This document shows, piece by piece, positions 29,812 through 39,398 of a stretch of DNA of 64,000 bases. The translations under genes and the position numbers were made by a program. Under the pieces are notes generated by a model, which worked only from the letters and a program-made list of their open reading frames with translations, made no database searches and was not told the DNA's origin. Source of the stretch: Deinandra increscens subsp. villosa (taxonomy: Eukaryota > Streptophyta > Magnoliopsida > Asterales > Asteraceae); the NCBI GenBank assembly GCA_039602395.1, contig JBCNJP010000003.1, forward strand, positions 22,985,896 to 23,049,895. The letters run 5' to 3'. Positions within the stretch are counted from its first letter, which is position 1. Every line of letters begins with the position of its first letter.

Positions 29812-30168
29812 TGTTAGAGCATATTCCTATGCTAACGTTGTGTCTCGTGTATTGTATCTAGACAAGAGCTTCTGTGTGAGTCAGTTAGTCATATGGCCGT
29901 ACCACATGATCCGCCGGATCAGATGGTCCGGGCGGACCAGATGGTCCGCAGGTGATCCGCTGGCTTATGACTAAGTAACTATAAATAGTTCGTGTTAGAG
30001 AGAGTTAGAAGGGCTGTCATTCTACAACTCTTAACTGTGTGTAAACTGAGTGTGTTTCTCTCTCTACTTGTAATCTCTAAGTGAATCAATAAAGCAAAGC
30101 TTTATTTACATCTTGTTGCTATCCGATTACCGAATCATGCTGTAGTAAGATCGTATCGTGGTTTATCA
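29812..30168 (+). repeat. 3' LTR of the gag-only element
   Basis: Identical to 23692-24048 over 357 bases by line-by-line comparison; followed by the CACTA duplication. Confidence 0.96.
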
Positions 30169-30275
30169 CACTAACCCTTCCGAAGAAGTCAACAGTATTC
30201 AAGGATGTCTTGCTGGGTACATGCCCATTTCAAGAAGGCTTATAAGCCTCAGTTCAAAAGATAACCATAAAAAAA

Positions 30276-32069
30276 TCACTTACCGGAAGGAGGATTTTCA
30301 GGAGGAGCCAGGGTTGCTTGGATTACTTCCAAAGGTGCTTCTGCAAGTTCTGCCCAAGAAGCGACAAATGGAAATTGAAGCTTAGAAAAGGCAGCAGAAG
30401 CATCAGCGAAAGTTGCATCAGCAGAAGTGTCATACCCTGGTACTTTGTTAAAATCTTTGTCACTTCCAGTAGAAAAGTGAAGACCAGCTTTTATGCCTTC
30501 GTTGAAACCAGTTGCATTAGTGGCATTGACCATGTTACCGATGGCATTTTAAAGGGAAGGACTGTTGAGAACTTTTTGAACTATCCGCTTAATCCCATCA
30601 GTCATAAGCCACATTTTCTCCTTCTTTAGATCCTCACAAGCAATTTCCTTAGCCATCCTCTCGTCAGTCACCATCTTTTCTTTCTGCCTTATATCTGCAT
30701 AGCTCCTTTCAAGCTTTTCTTGGAAAGATTTCAATTGCTTTATAAGGTTGCTCTCATTGACCTTTAGTTGCTTCAGCTCTGAAAGAAATAAATTGTAAAG
30801 TTAAGAAGGGACGAATGTGTAAAAAAAATATATATATAATAAAATAAAAATTTGTGTTACCATCAGAAGTGTTCTTGATTGTTAAAGCTTGAGAGGCATT
30901 TTCGGTTTTTAGCTTCTCCATTGAAGCTTGAGATGATGACTTCAGATCTGATAAAGCTTGTTGAACGGAGCAATGTTCATTATGTAGGTTTTTTAAGAGA
31001 GGCTTCCATGCTGAGTTTCTCTTGTGACAGCTTTGCAACATTATTTTTCAATAATTCAACAGTAGCCGGGATGGCTGGAAGTGTCAAAAGTGCTGGAGAT
31101 GAGGATGACTGGGAAGGGGCTACTTTCTCAGCTTTGGCCTCGGCAAGGATCCATCGACAGTATAGCTCAGGGATCAAATTTTGACCTTCTGCATAATTCA
31201 TCATGATCCGGTGTGCGAGGTCTAGGGCAGCGGTTTCCCGAAAAGTTTTGACATCATGGGGAGTAGACTGGTGGAAAAATAAGTTTCTTGCAATAGAGGG
31301 GTCAGAAAAGCTGTCTCGGTTGGTAAGGTTCCAATTGGGAGTAAACAGTTCGTCAAGATTGAACTGTGATGAGTTCCTTGAAGTTACTTCCTTGACCTCT
31401 TTCTTAAGCCATTCAGAGAAAGGATTGTAGAAAGGGCAAAATGAAGACGGTGGAGTTGGAAGTGACGATGGATGAGGTGGAGCCTGAGTAAAAGCTGCTG
31501 ATACAGTGGTGGATTCAGAAGGGATAACAACTTGCTTACCCTGTGTCGTCTTTCTTTCGCCATTTAATTTCTTTTGGTAAACAAGAATCATCAATAAAAA
31601 TAAAGTTTTCTTTCCAAAAACGGTTTTTTGGGAGTTTTTTTTCGTACAGGGGTTCAAACTTTCTTCTTCTTTCAAAAGTATACCAGTCGCCGGACATAGT
31701 GATCCGGTAAAAGGCACGAAAAAGAGGGAGATTTGGAGTTATATTCAGGGCACGGCAAGAAACTTCAAAATGGTTCAAATTTCCAAGTCCCAGGGGGTTA
31801 AATTGTGAAATATGAACTCCGAAAAATTTTAGGGCTTCAAGCAAGAAAGGGGAAAAAGGAATTCGATAGTTGGCATTGCGAATAGAATCAAGGTAGAGTC
31901 CTATTTTTCCTTTTGGGAGAGGATGCATCGGAGTATTAGGTGAAGGAATAATAGGGTGAAGATTGGTCGGAATATGGTAATCGGTGATGAACTGATCGAG
32001 AGCTTCTTGTGAAACAGTGGAAAATTGTAAATGCATGTTATGTTTAGTGGGTTTTGAAGGAGGAACCAT
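30276..32069 (-). pseudogene. Antisense ORF of the Tat gypsy (PF04195-like 'gypsy-type transposon' protein), broken
   Basis: Reading the minus strand from the ATG at 32069: residues 1-177 contain GKIGLYLDSI, PFLLEALKFFGVHISQFNPL, HFEVSCRALN and FYRITMSGDWYTFERR, the signature of the plant PF04195 domain, known as an antisense ORF between integrase and 3' LTR in Tat elements. Near 31540 the frame changes (a GTAAGC donor-like site follows) and continues as a 245-codon stretch to 30980. One extra A in the six-A run at about 30990 shifts the frame again to a coiled coil. An 82-base GT-AG intron fits 30779-30860. A TAA at about 30550 and a last stretch to 30276 follow. The protein's role is unknown. 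Confidence 0.75.
30779..30860 (-). other. Candidate intron in the antisense ORF
   Basis: On the minus strand it runs GTAACACAAATTTT ... TTTATTTCTTTCAG, with a T-rich tract before AG. Coding signal (coiled coil, L/K/E-rich) lies on both sides. Confidence 0.6.
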
Positions 32070-32428
32070 GAAGAAGAAAGTAGAAGGAAGGACTAACCTG
32101 ACAGAATTAAGTATCGCCAGAGGAAACTTGAAGAGAGTTGCAGAGAAAATTTTTTGAAAATTTTTGGGGAAGAAGAGTATGAGATGGTTAAATGGTAAAG
32201 TCCGGTGGTTTTATAAGTTTAAATGATGGATTGCGAAAAAAGAGGAGAGTTTAAAATGATAATAACTGTTTTCTGAAAAAACCGTCCCATCATGTCAGGA
32301 AGTTATGATGAAAATGTAGTACGTGTAGTGCAAATAAGATACGCGTGAAAACGGTTGAAATACCGGAAGTGAACCATAGTCTATTAACAACTACACATCC
32401 ATGTGTAAGTTAATAGACTAGGGGGACT
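32070..32428 (+). other. Region between antisense ORF and 3' LTR, with polypurine tract
   Basis: This would contain the antisense promoter; 'tttataagtttaaatg' at about 32211 reads inversely as a weak TATA-like box. The plus-strand polypurine tract ctaggggga is at 32418-32426, just before the LTR. Confidence 0.55.
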
Positions 32429-32803
32429 TGATGATATATTATAGGTGTCGGATGTGATACACATCCGGCACCACCAAGATTAAGTCCCTTTCTGTCTTAA
32501 AGCTGTTTCAGAACAGGAATGGAAAGGCTCAGTTGGAGGATGGTACTTAAAGGCTGGCACTTGCGGAGCAAGTGACGGATGTGCTTAACCGGAAGAGCGA
32601 GAGCTGAAGGTTCCTATAAATAGGGCGTTTTAGGACAGAATAAAGGATCGCATTTTACTTACACCTTTACTATGTGTAATCGCATGTGACGTTTTAATAA
32701 AATTCTCTCTACTTTTCCAATTGATTCTCTTGTTCTTATTTTAAACTTCAATCTTCATTTAGCTTGTTACAACATTACAATCCGAGGAATATTTGTTTCT
32801 TCA
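32429..32803 (+). repeat. 3' LTR of the Tat gypsy element
   Basis: It starts TGATGATATATTATAGG and ends TTTGTTTCTTCA, matching 18198-18569. TATA-like 'cctataaatag' at about 32614; the 5' copy has the weaker 'tataattag' there. Confidence 0.9.
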
Positions 32804-33835
32804 TTACAAAGTAAACTTGTCGGGTACAAATACAGAATCGTAATCACTCTTGTCTCTCTAAAATCGTAAACTCAAGCTCCCCTAGAAATGGTGAACTCTT
32901 GGGGTATATATAGTCCCCTATTGGCTTTACTATTGGGCCCCTTCTGGATCATAAACCCAATAGTAAACCCAAGCCCAACCATAAACTAGCCTACTAATCT
33001 AATTAAACCCTCTAAGCCCAGCCCAACATATTTAATATTACAAGCCTCATAATCTAGCCTCTACAATCTTCCCCTAGGCTTGTGATATAAAATGTCTTCA
33101 ATCTTTGAAATTCTTCTTCTTGACTGGCTGGCATAGATGCTGATGAAGATTCTTTCCGCAGAAATCTTCATTGGGTTTCATAACGGGCACTTGGGACTTC
33201 CTCTTGATCAGCATCAGCTTGAACTTCTTGAAATGAACAAGTTAATGAGATGGAGGATTCTCATTAACTTGCTTCTTTTGAAAGAACTGTTTCTTGCTGA
33301 ATCTTCGGTAACTGTCTTGAATCTCCAAAAATTAGAGGGTAAATTTTGATAACCTCCTAACTTTGGAGAACTTGATTGTTGATCTTCAAACTTCATGATC
33401 TCTGACTGCTCTCTGTATCATTTTCTTTTTCAAAGATTTGACTTGAAATCTTCAGCTCCCCCTAAACTTGTGAACATCTTCTTTGAAGTTCTTTTGAAGC
33501 TTTTGAAAACTTGTAAAGACACCAACAACTTCCCCTGAACAGTTGCTTTTCAGATGGAAGTCTTGTCCGGCTGGTTCTTTAACTTTGAGCAGCAGCATCA
33601 GCAGCATCTTTCTATCATCAACCTGTCTGACACACATTTGAAAAAACATACACCACCAGACATTTGATGATTGGTCTTTGGGTTAGAAGGTAATTATCAT
33701 CTGTTCAGTTGATTCAAATTAACATAATTTTAACCAAAAACCCTAATATAGATTACGGGTTTTCTATAAAACTCCCCCTGAACCCAAAGACCTCTAAGGA
33801 CTTCCCCTCGGATAATACTTATTATCCCATACTCT
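32804..33835 (-). repeat. Inverted LTR, left arm, second part
   Basis: Continuation of 18056-18197 after the gypsy insertion. Read on the minus strand it parallels 34655-36025: the palindromic TATA region (32904-32917), 'cccaatagtaaacccaagcc', 'gcttgtgatataaaatgtct', and 'ttagggtttttggttaaaat'. Compared with the right arm it lacks about 250 bases of the internal 'ggataataagtattatcc' repeats. ORFs here (33137-33349, minus 33214-33396, 33452-33649) recur in mirror image in the other arm and are LTR sequence, not genes. Confidence 0.85.
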
Positions 33836-34654
33836 GCCATCTAATATAGATTACGGTGATATGCTCGGTAGGCTCGACCTAAACTTATGACCTCCAATGA
33901 AAGTGCAGTGAACTTAAAAGATATATATGTTTAGTTTTCCATCCCAGGTTGCATGATTTAAAAGACTGAGTCCCGGCAAAAATGGGTTGAGAGTGGTAAT
34001 TACCTAGTATTCACTCTCTCACACGCCATGTCTCTGCTGTCATGACTACAACACATAATAAAAAGAAAAGGAAAAGAAAAAGAAATGAAAAAGAAATAAA
34101 AAAATGAAAAATGAAAAAGAAAAGAGAATAAATAATCACTCAGTTGGTCTTCTTTGCGTGCTTAGCGGCCGACCTGATCACCAACTGATGGTTAATGAAA
34201 TAAGTGGTAGTCATAACGGTGTTGCATGGTTCCTCAAGCTGGGGGTTTGTGAATCCTCAATAAACTCTGAGGTTGGGTAGGTTTTGCTGTGTACGCTTGG
34301 GTGTGGGGACAATTAAACATGATGGTAATATTGTACTATATTAAGCATGACGCATTCGGTTGGGATTAAACGGGTTTGAGTTTAAAGCGGACAAACATAC
34401 CGGCAATCACCTGGACTAGTTGAGTAACTGAAGCTGAAAAGGGTTCCTCAGTCAGATTCATATGGTTTGACCCCTTGTAAACTTTCTCATGTTTGGTTTG
34501 GTAGGTACTTGTTTATTTTTATCTTTCGTGTGTGAGTCGTTAAGTTCTTTTTGGTGTGTTTTCGTCTTGGCCAGGTCGATTTGAGAAGTCAAAATGTGTT
34601 TTTCATGGGTTTAATGCATGACAATATGCCCCCGACAGATCTTGCCAAATTTTT
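33836..34654 (+). other. Spacer of the inverted-LTR element: Sirevirus-like 3' non-coding region
   Basis: It begins near 'gatatgctcggtaggctcg' and keeps the same order of words as the 3' regions of the two gag-only elements, including one GNRA-type hairpin position (34140-34188), 'gtttgagtttaaagcggaca' and 'aaactttctcat'. Another 7-bp stem GAGAGTG/CACTCTC lies at about 33990-34020. No coding sequence is left. Confidence 0.65.
34140..34188 (+). ncRNA. Single copy of the 3'-region hairpin
   Basis: TCAGTTGGT (34140-34148) pairs perfectly with ACCAACTGA (34180-34188) and encloses 'tttgcgtg', a small GC-TTA-GC hairpin and 'gccgacctgat', the core seen at 28771-29009. The outer stem differs entirely from the other three but pairs over 9 bp. 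Confidence 0.65.
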
Positions 34655-36162
34655 AGGGGAAGGAGTATGGGATAATAAGTATTATCCGAAGGGAACTCGA
34701 GGATGATACTTATTATCTAATGGAAAAAGACTTCCTCCGTCAGATCTTGACAAATTTTTAGGGGAAGGAGGATGGATAATAAGTATTATCCGAAGGGAAC
34801 TCGAGGATGATACTTATTATCTAATGAAAAGACTTCCATAATACATAGTATCTGAAGGGAACTCGAAGATAATATGTATTATCTCAGGGGAAGTCCTTAG
34901 CTGAGGGGAATTTATCCGCTAAGGGGAAGTCTTTAGAGGTCTTTGGGTTCAGGGGAAGTTTTATAGAAAACCCGTAATCTATATTAGGGTTTTTGGTTAA
35001 AATTATGTTAATTTGAATCAACTGAACAGATGATAATTACCTTCTAACCCAAAGACCAATCATCAAATGTCTGGTGGAGTATATTTTTTGAAATGTGTGT
35101 CAGACAGGTTGATGATAGAAAGATGTTGCTACTGCTCAAGTTAAAGAACCAGCCGGACAAGACTTCCATCTGAATAAGCAACTGTTCAAGGGAAGTTGTT
35201 GGTTTCTTTACAAGTTTTTTAAAAGCTTCAAAAGTTTTTTCAAAGAAAATGCTCACAAGTTTAGGGGAAGCTGAAGATTTCAAGTCAAATCTTTGAAAAA
35301 GAAAATGATACAGAGAGCAGTCAGAGATCATGAAGTTTGAAGATCAACAATCAAGTTCTCCAAAGTTAGGAGGTTATCAAAATTTACCCTCTAATTTTTG
35401 GAGATTCAAGACAGTTACCGAAGATTCAGCAAGAAACAGTTCTTTCAAAAGAAGCAAGTTAATGAGAATCCTCCATCTCATTAACTTGTTCATTTCAAGA
35501 AGTTCAAGCTGATGCTGATCGAAAGGAAATCCCAAGTGCCCGTCATGAAACCCATTGAAGATTTCTGCGGAAAGAATCTTCATCAACATCTTTGCCAACC
35601 AGTCAAGAAGAAGAATTTCAGAGATTGAAGACATTTAATATCACAAGCCTAGGGGAAGATTGTATAGGCTAGATTATGAGGCTTGTAATATTAAATAAGT
35701 TGGGCTGGGCTTAGAGGGTTTCATTAGAATCATAGGCTAGTTTGGTTATTGTATTTAGGCTAGTTTATGATTGGGCTTGGGTTTACTATTGGGTTTATGA
35801 TCCAAAAGGGGCCCAATAGTAAACCCAATGGGGGTCTATATATAGACCACTAGACCTCCTCATTTGGCACCCTTGGAGTTTACGATTTTTTGGCTATTTA
35901 CGATTTCCAAGAGCTGCCAAGTGATTACGATCGTAATCTTGAGAGGAGCTTGAGTTTACGATTTTAGAGAGAGAAGAGTGTTTACGATTCCTTGTATTTG
36001 TACCCGACAAGTTTTCTTGTGTGCAAAGATCAAGTTTTCAACGTTTAATCATCGTTTTCTTCGTGTTTCTTCTCTTATCTATTCTTAAATCAATCATAAA
36101 CGAGGATTCCGCACTCGTTTGTGATATCAATATCGTGTTTTGGTAGATTTTCTGGACCTACA
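34655..36162 (+). repeat. LTR in plus orientation, right arm of the inverted-LTR element
   Basis: It ends ...TCTGGACCTACA followed by CTTTG. It probably starts at TGGGATAATAAG near 34667, after the purine-rich 'taggggaaggag'. The first 250 bases hold repeats of the palindrome GGATAATA-AG-TATTATCC and 'gggaactcgaggatg'. The TATA region is the perfect 16-base palindrome GGTCTATATATAGACC (about 35833-35848). It mirrors 18056-18197 plus 32804-33835. Confidence 0.82.
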
Positions 36163-36468
36163 CTTTGCTTTGCGAGAATACTTGACTTGACTTACAAGAG
36201 TTGTAGGCACAGCTATCAGAAGAAGTGCAACAGCTTTTTCATGTTGACCATACAATTTTCTTTCTTCAATTAAAAATTCTCGTATCTGCTTAAAATCACC
36301 ATCATAATTTGGATACTTATATTCATTTCTAATCGGAAACCACAATGTTTTATCCAGATCACCAATATGTCCTCTAAAAGTTGTTTTCCAACTATGGTAA
36401 TCTCCAAGATTTATCAACTTTGGTACATTTTGATGATGACTCACAATAGATGCATAAATTTCATACAT
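36163..36468 (-). pseudogene. Sirevirus-like Gag, N-terminal fragment (continues 17961-18050)
   Basis: The ATG at 36468 follows the same 'tttcaaaATG' context as the gag at 24786. About 100 codons with VPKLINLGDYHSWKTTF and LLLIAVPTTLVSQV match the start of the two giant Gags here (VPKLLKLEDYQNWKKRF). The frame is broken at 36163 by the inverted-LTR element and picks up again at 18050. The 5' part of its element (LTR 37172-37543, PBS, leader array) is well preserved; everything after codon about 130 is missing. Confidence 0.85.
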
Positions 36469-36654
36469 TTTGAAAACTGTGAAATTGGATACCAAAACTT
36501 CAAACTCGAAAATGAAGGTCTTAGAAATGGATTTTGGGTATCGAAATGGAGGGTACTGGCCGTAGGTGAGTAAAAGTGTAGATCTCTCCGAGACGGTCGT
36601 TTTCGTGAGTTACGTCAGTTTTCGTGAAACAACTAAAAAAATCCCAATTTAATC

Positions 36655-36915
36655 CGAACTGAGAATCCTTTGTCTGAACTGAAGCTTATCCGAACTCTGC
36701 CGAACAGGAGACGAACTTAAAAATCAACCGAACTTGAAACGAACTGAGAACGAACTGTAGTCTTCCAAACCTCGGTCGAACTGTATCCGAACCCTATCCG
36801 AACTCAGACGAACTCCATCCGAACTCTATCCGAACCAGATAGTTAACCGAGCAGAACACGAACTTAACCAAACTTACGGTTCAGAGCGGTTACTCATCCG
36901 AACTAATGGTTCGGA
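36655..36915 (-). repeat. Leader array of CCGAACT words
   Basis: About 18 copies of (T)CCGAACT or close variants on the plus strand (AGTTCGGA on the element's strand) lie between gag and PBS. The matching LTR has palindromes of the same word at 37397-37456. Confidence 0.85.
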
Positions 36916-37158
36916 CGACTGTTATTTGGTAATCTCACGAACTCATACTAACTGTACCATTTCCAACTCAATTTTCACGATATTTAGTGTTTTCAAACAA
37001 AATTTTCAGCAATCAACAAGGTTTTAGCAATAGAAATGTTTCAGGAATGAATTGAACTCAAAAAACTCAAAAATTGACTCATTTTTTAATGAAAAACAGT
37101 CGGTTTTTCAAGAAAATGAAAACGATCAAAGCAAACGCAATAGAGTAACCTGGATTTG

Positions 37159-37170
37159 CTCTGATACCAC
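37159..37170 (-). promoter_or_regulatory. Initiator-Met primer-binding site of the minus-strand Sirevirus-like element
   Basis: Plus strand GCTCTGATACCA, i.e. TGGTATCAGAGC on the element strand, next to the LTR end at 37172. Confidence 0.95.
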
Positions 37171-37171
37171 T

Positions 37172-37543
37172 TGTAAAACTGTTAGACAAATCTTACTAGA
37201 GGTTTGATCGATCGTTAGAGAAAGAATAAGATGTAAATAAAAGTTTGTTTTACTCAAATCAACAAAGACTCAATTACAAACTCTTAAATCAGCTCAAACA
37301 GATAAACACACTAAAAAACACATAGTAAGATCTTGTCTCTCTAAGTTCTCTCTCAATTACTTCTAAAATACAAGACAACATATCTATATATACACGATTT
37401 GGCGAACTCCAGGCGAACTGGCAGTTCGCCTGATCCGAACTGACAGTTCGGATTCAGTTCTTACAGCAACAATCTTGCTTTGTCTTGTTCTTCACATCGT
37501 CTTGATTAAATACTTCACACGACACACGTATTATGTACCAACA
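37172..37543 (-). repeat. 5' LTR of the minus-strand Sirevirus-like element
   Basis: On its own strand it runs TGTTGGTACATAATACG ... ACAGTTTTACA, 372 bp. It contains palindromes AGGCGAACT-GGC-AGTTCGCCT and CCGAACT-GAC-AGTTCGG (about 37408-37452). The element (37543 leftward, interrupted, to 17961) has lost its 3' end, so no LTR comparison is possible. It inserted 75 bases upstream of the gypsy LTR at 37619. Confidence 0.88.
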
Positions 37544-37618
37544 AACAACAACAGAAGGATAACTGATTCCTCTAAGTCCAATAACAGTGACCAGACCACT
37601 ATACTTTGGACTGGGGGC
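37544..37618 (+). other. 3' end of the internal region of a gypsy element, with polypurine tract
   Basis: It matches 47621-47695 ('aactgattcctctaagt(c/t)c', 'accactata') and ends in ctgggggc, the polypurine tract before the LTR at 37619. Confidence 0.75.
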
Positions 37619-38585
37619 TGATGACCTGTGTCCGGTCAAGTGACATCACATACACATGTGGTATGCACTCCACCTCGGACAGACAAGTTGACTGACAATA
37701 GGTCGAGTGACAGGTCAACCAAGTCAAGGTCAACCGACAAGTCACTCGATGCCAAGTCGACTGACAATATGTTGAGTGACAAATCGACCGGTAAGTCACT
37801 TGATGCCAAGTCGACTCGCAATAGGTCGAGTGACAGGTCGACTGACAAGTCACTTGATACCAAGTCGACTGACAACAAGTCAAGTGACGAGTCAACCAAG
37901 TCTAGGTCGACTGACAAATCACTTAATACCAAGTCCACTAACAATAAGTAAAGTAAGACCGAGTCGACCAACTCAAGGCCGACTTACTACAGATAGGGAG
38001 GTCGACTCACAAAAGGCCGATTGACCACCAACCTACTCTAGTCAGACCCTAACAGATTGACTGACTATACTTAAAGGGTAACTTATCGACCTAACCCTGG
38101 GCCGGACCCTTAAACTAATTTACTTTGAGATGAGTAGGTATAGACCAATGCTCACACACATGGGGCGGCATCCCAAGACCTGACACAACCACCAATTTAC
38201 CCAAAATGGCCACTGTGGTTCTCGGGCACAGTCCGGATGCCAGACCTACACCATCGTATTAATTACAATACAAGATAAAGGTTGAGGGTTATAAATACCC
38301 CTCAATCACCAGGTAAAATCTCAATCAAGGCGCTCCCTCTTGTTTGATTACACTTAATCTTTCGAAACTCATACTTGTTCTCACACCCGAGCTTGGTCAC
38401 ATGACTCCCTGTCCTGCTTCCCAAGAACAACGGCGCTTCTGTTTTACAGGTTTTAGTTCACATCTCAAGTAGTCGAGTTGACTATCCGTCAGAAGACTCT
38501 GAGTCATCCACTTATAGTCCGACTACTAAGATAACTCGTCCTATGTTCCTACCTATCCAGTCATCTTTGGTAGCCCGATTCTACA
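37619..38585 (+). repeat. LTR of a Tat-like gypsy family (copy 1, uninterrupted)
   Basis: It starts TGATGACCTGTGTCCGG and probably ends ...CCCGATTCTACA. Copy 2 at 47696-61554 is in four pieces and matches nearly throughout. TATA-like 'gggttataaatacccc' at about 38290. Because sequence before the LTR matches copy 2, this is the 3' LTR. Assignment to Tat rests on the antisense-ORF remnant upstream of copy 2. Confidence 0.8.
37681..37960. repeat. Minisatellite, unit 69 or 54 bp, in the gypsy LTR
   Basis: Units start 'aagtcgactgacaataggtc' and end 'aagtcacttgatgcc'. Four and a part copies of 69, 54, 54 and 69 bp; the short ones lack a 15-base segment. Both lengths are multiples of three, so frames stay open on both strands (37628-37971), which explains the ORFs here without a gene. 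Confidence 0.88.
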
Positions 38586-38983
38586 GGAATTATCAAACAA
38601 AAATACAATGACATATACTTTAATAATTATTTAAATTTCATTTTCCGTCCTTTAAAAACTGTTCAAATTTCACTTTTCGTCCTTAATTTAAAAAAAATAA
38701 CAAAAAACATCCTCTATATTCAAACTTTGTTACACGTTACATCCAATGCCCTAACGGAGGTTAATTGTTTCGGCTAAATCCAACTATGTGCAAAGCATAT
38801 GAGGCTAATTATTGTAATTTAATAAAATAGAACGCCTACTCTGTAAGATAATAAAATTGGTTTCGTGACTCCTCCATCAGAGTACCATCATCACCAGCCC
38901 ACCATAACCATCGCATCCCCCCTTTCATTGGTCACCGCCAGACCCCTTCACCAATGACACCCTCCTCAATGAGGACCAACTCC
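38586..38983. other. No gene; AT-rich then C-rich sequence
   Basis: Contains 'atttc(a/c)ttttccgtcctt' twice (about 38635-38680) and a C-rich part near 38900-38983 ending in ACTCC, the target duplication of the next element. Confidence 0.5.
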
Positions 38984-39384
38984 TGTTGACACATGAATCT
39001 TGTGTGGTCGTTACTGTTCGAATTGTCAAACAGACTGAGTTGATTGTGACATGAACTGGGATCCGAACCCCAGCCGAACTCAAGGTTCGGAGTCGTCCGA
39101 ACCTTGGACGAACTCCAAGTTCGGATGGAGTTCGGAGAGGGTTCGCAGGTGTCCAGTTCGGACAGAATGAATAGTATAAATAGTTTCATCTTTGTATTTC
39201 TTTGTAAGTTTTTGTCCAGAGTCTGTCCAGTTTAATGTGTTGAGAGGGGAGGTTTTGTCCAACCTCCCCCAGAGCTTAATCGTTTGTATACTCCTTCGGT
39301 TTATGTAATCATTCAACACAATATATGAGAAAACTTCCGTCTCGATATTATCTACCATAGATTCGATCCTTATATGCTTTTTCA
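38984..39384 (+). repeat. 5' LTR of the coding-less copia-type element
   Basis: TGTTGACACATGAATC ... TATATGCTTTTTCA. Contains CCGAAC/GTTCGG words forming palindromes at about 39064-39160 and TATA-like 'gtataaatag' at 39174. Its last 93 bases match 46738-46830 with three differences. Confidence 0.88.
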
Positions 39385-39386
39385 AG

Positions 39387-39398
39387 TGGTATCAGAGA
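39387..39398 (+). promoter_or_regulatory. Primer-binding site, one mismatch to initiator-Met
   Basis: TGGTATCAGAGA, 11 of 12 bases as expected, two bases after the LTR end. Confidence 0.85.

Larger units (their letters stand above)
23692..30168 (+). mobile_element. Gag-only Sirevirus-like Ty1/copia element (non-autonomous), LTRs identical
   Basis: LTRs at 23692-24048 and 29812-30168 are both 357 bp and show no difference by eye. CACTA is duplicated on both sides (23687-23691, 30169-30173). An initiator-Met PBS (TGGTATCAGAGC) follows the 5' LTR, and polypurine tracts precede the 3' LTR. The only coding sequence is gag (24786-28094); protease, integrase, RT and RNase H are missing. The leader holds a 16-unit word array and the 3' region three conserved hairpins. 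It must have been moved by another element's enzymes, and very recently. Sirevirus/Maximus affinity is inferred from the giant coiled-coil Gag, several polypurine tracts and LTR palindromes. Confidence 0.93.
18198..32803 (+). mobile_element. Tat-type Ty3/gypsy element with antisense ORF, defective
   Basis: The LTRs are 18198-18569 and 32429-32803 (about 97% alike by eye). The PBS is TGGCGCCATCCGTG, and the polypurine tract is at 32418-32426. It carries a remnant gag, protease, RT, a second (archaeal-type) RNase H, integrase, and on the opposite strand between integrase and the 3' LTR a PF04195-like ORF; this layout is diagnostic of the Tat clade. Frameshifts and stops break gag, pol and the antisense ORF. 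It inserted in an LTR arm: the flanking bases line up with the uninterrupted copy near 36020-36040. The target duplication is imperfect (gcaca versus ttaca). A gag-only copia (23692-30168) sits inside it. Confidence 0.88.
18056..36162. mobile_element. Retroelement with inverted LTRs (two U5 ends), TSD CTTTG, carrying nested insertions
   Basis: The left end begins TGTAGGTCC and the right end finishes GGACCTACA. CTTTG flanks it on both sides (18051-18055 and 36163-36167). The left arm (18056-18197 continuing at 32804-33835) is the reverse complement of the right arm (34655-36162) over more than 1.1 kb. The spacer between (33836-34654) is the 3' non-coding part of a Sirevirus-like copia in plus orientation, followed properly by the right-hand LTR. 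So the 5' LTR, gag and pol are absent and an inverted LTR sits at the left. The left arm was later split by the gypsy at 18198-32803. The target was the gag of another Sirevirus-like element. Confidence 0.8.

Noticed and set aside
18198..32803. Perfect 5-bp target duplication for the Tat gypsy
   Set aside because: Flanks read gcaca and ttaca; I could not make them match, so the insertion is supported by the homologous uninterrupted site instead.
33137..33396. Mirror-image ORFs at 33137-33396 and 35330-35634
   Set aside because: The same proteins appear on opposite strands in the two arms; they are LTR sequence.
37628..37971. ORFs of about 110 codons on both strands
   Set aside because: Explained by a minisatellite with unit length divisible by three; repetitive and without domain.
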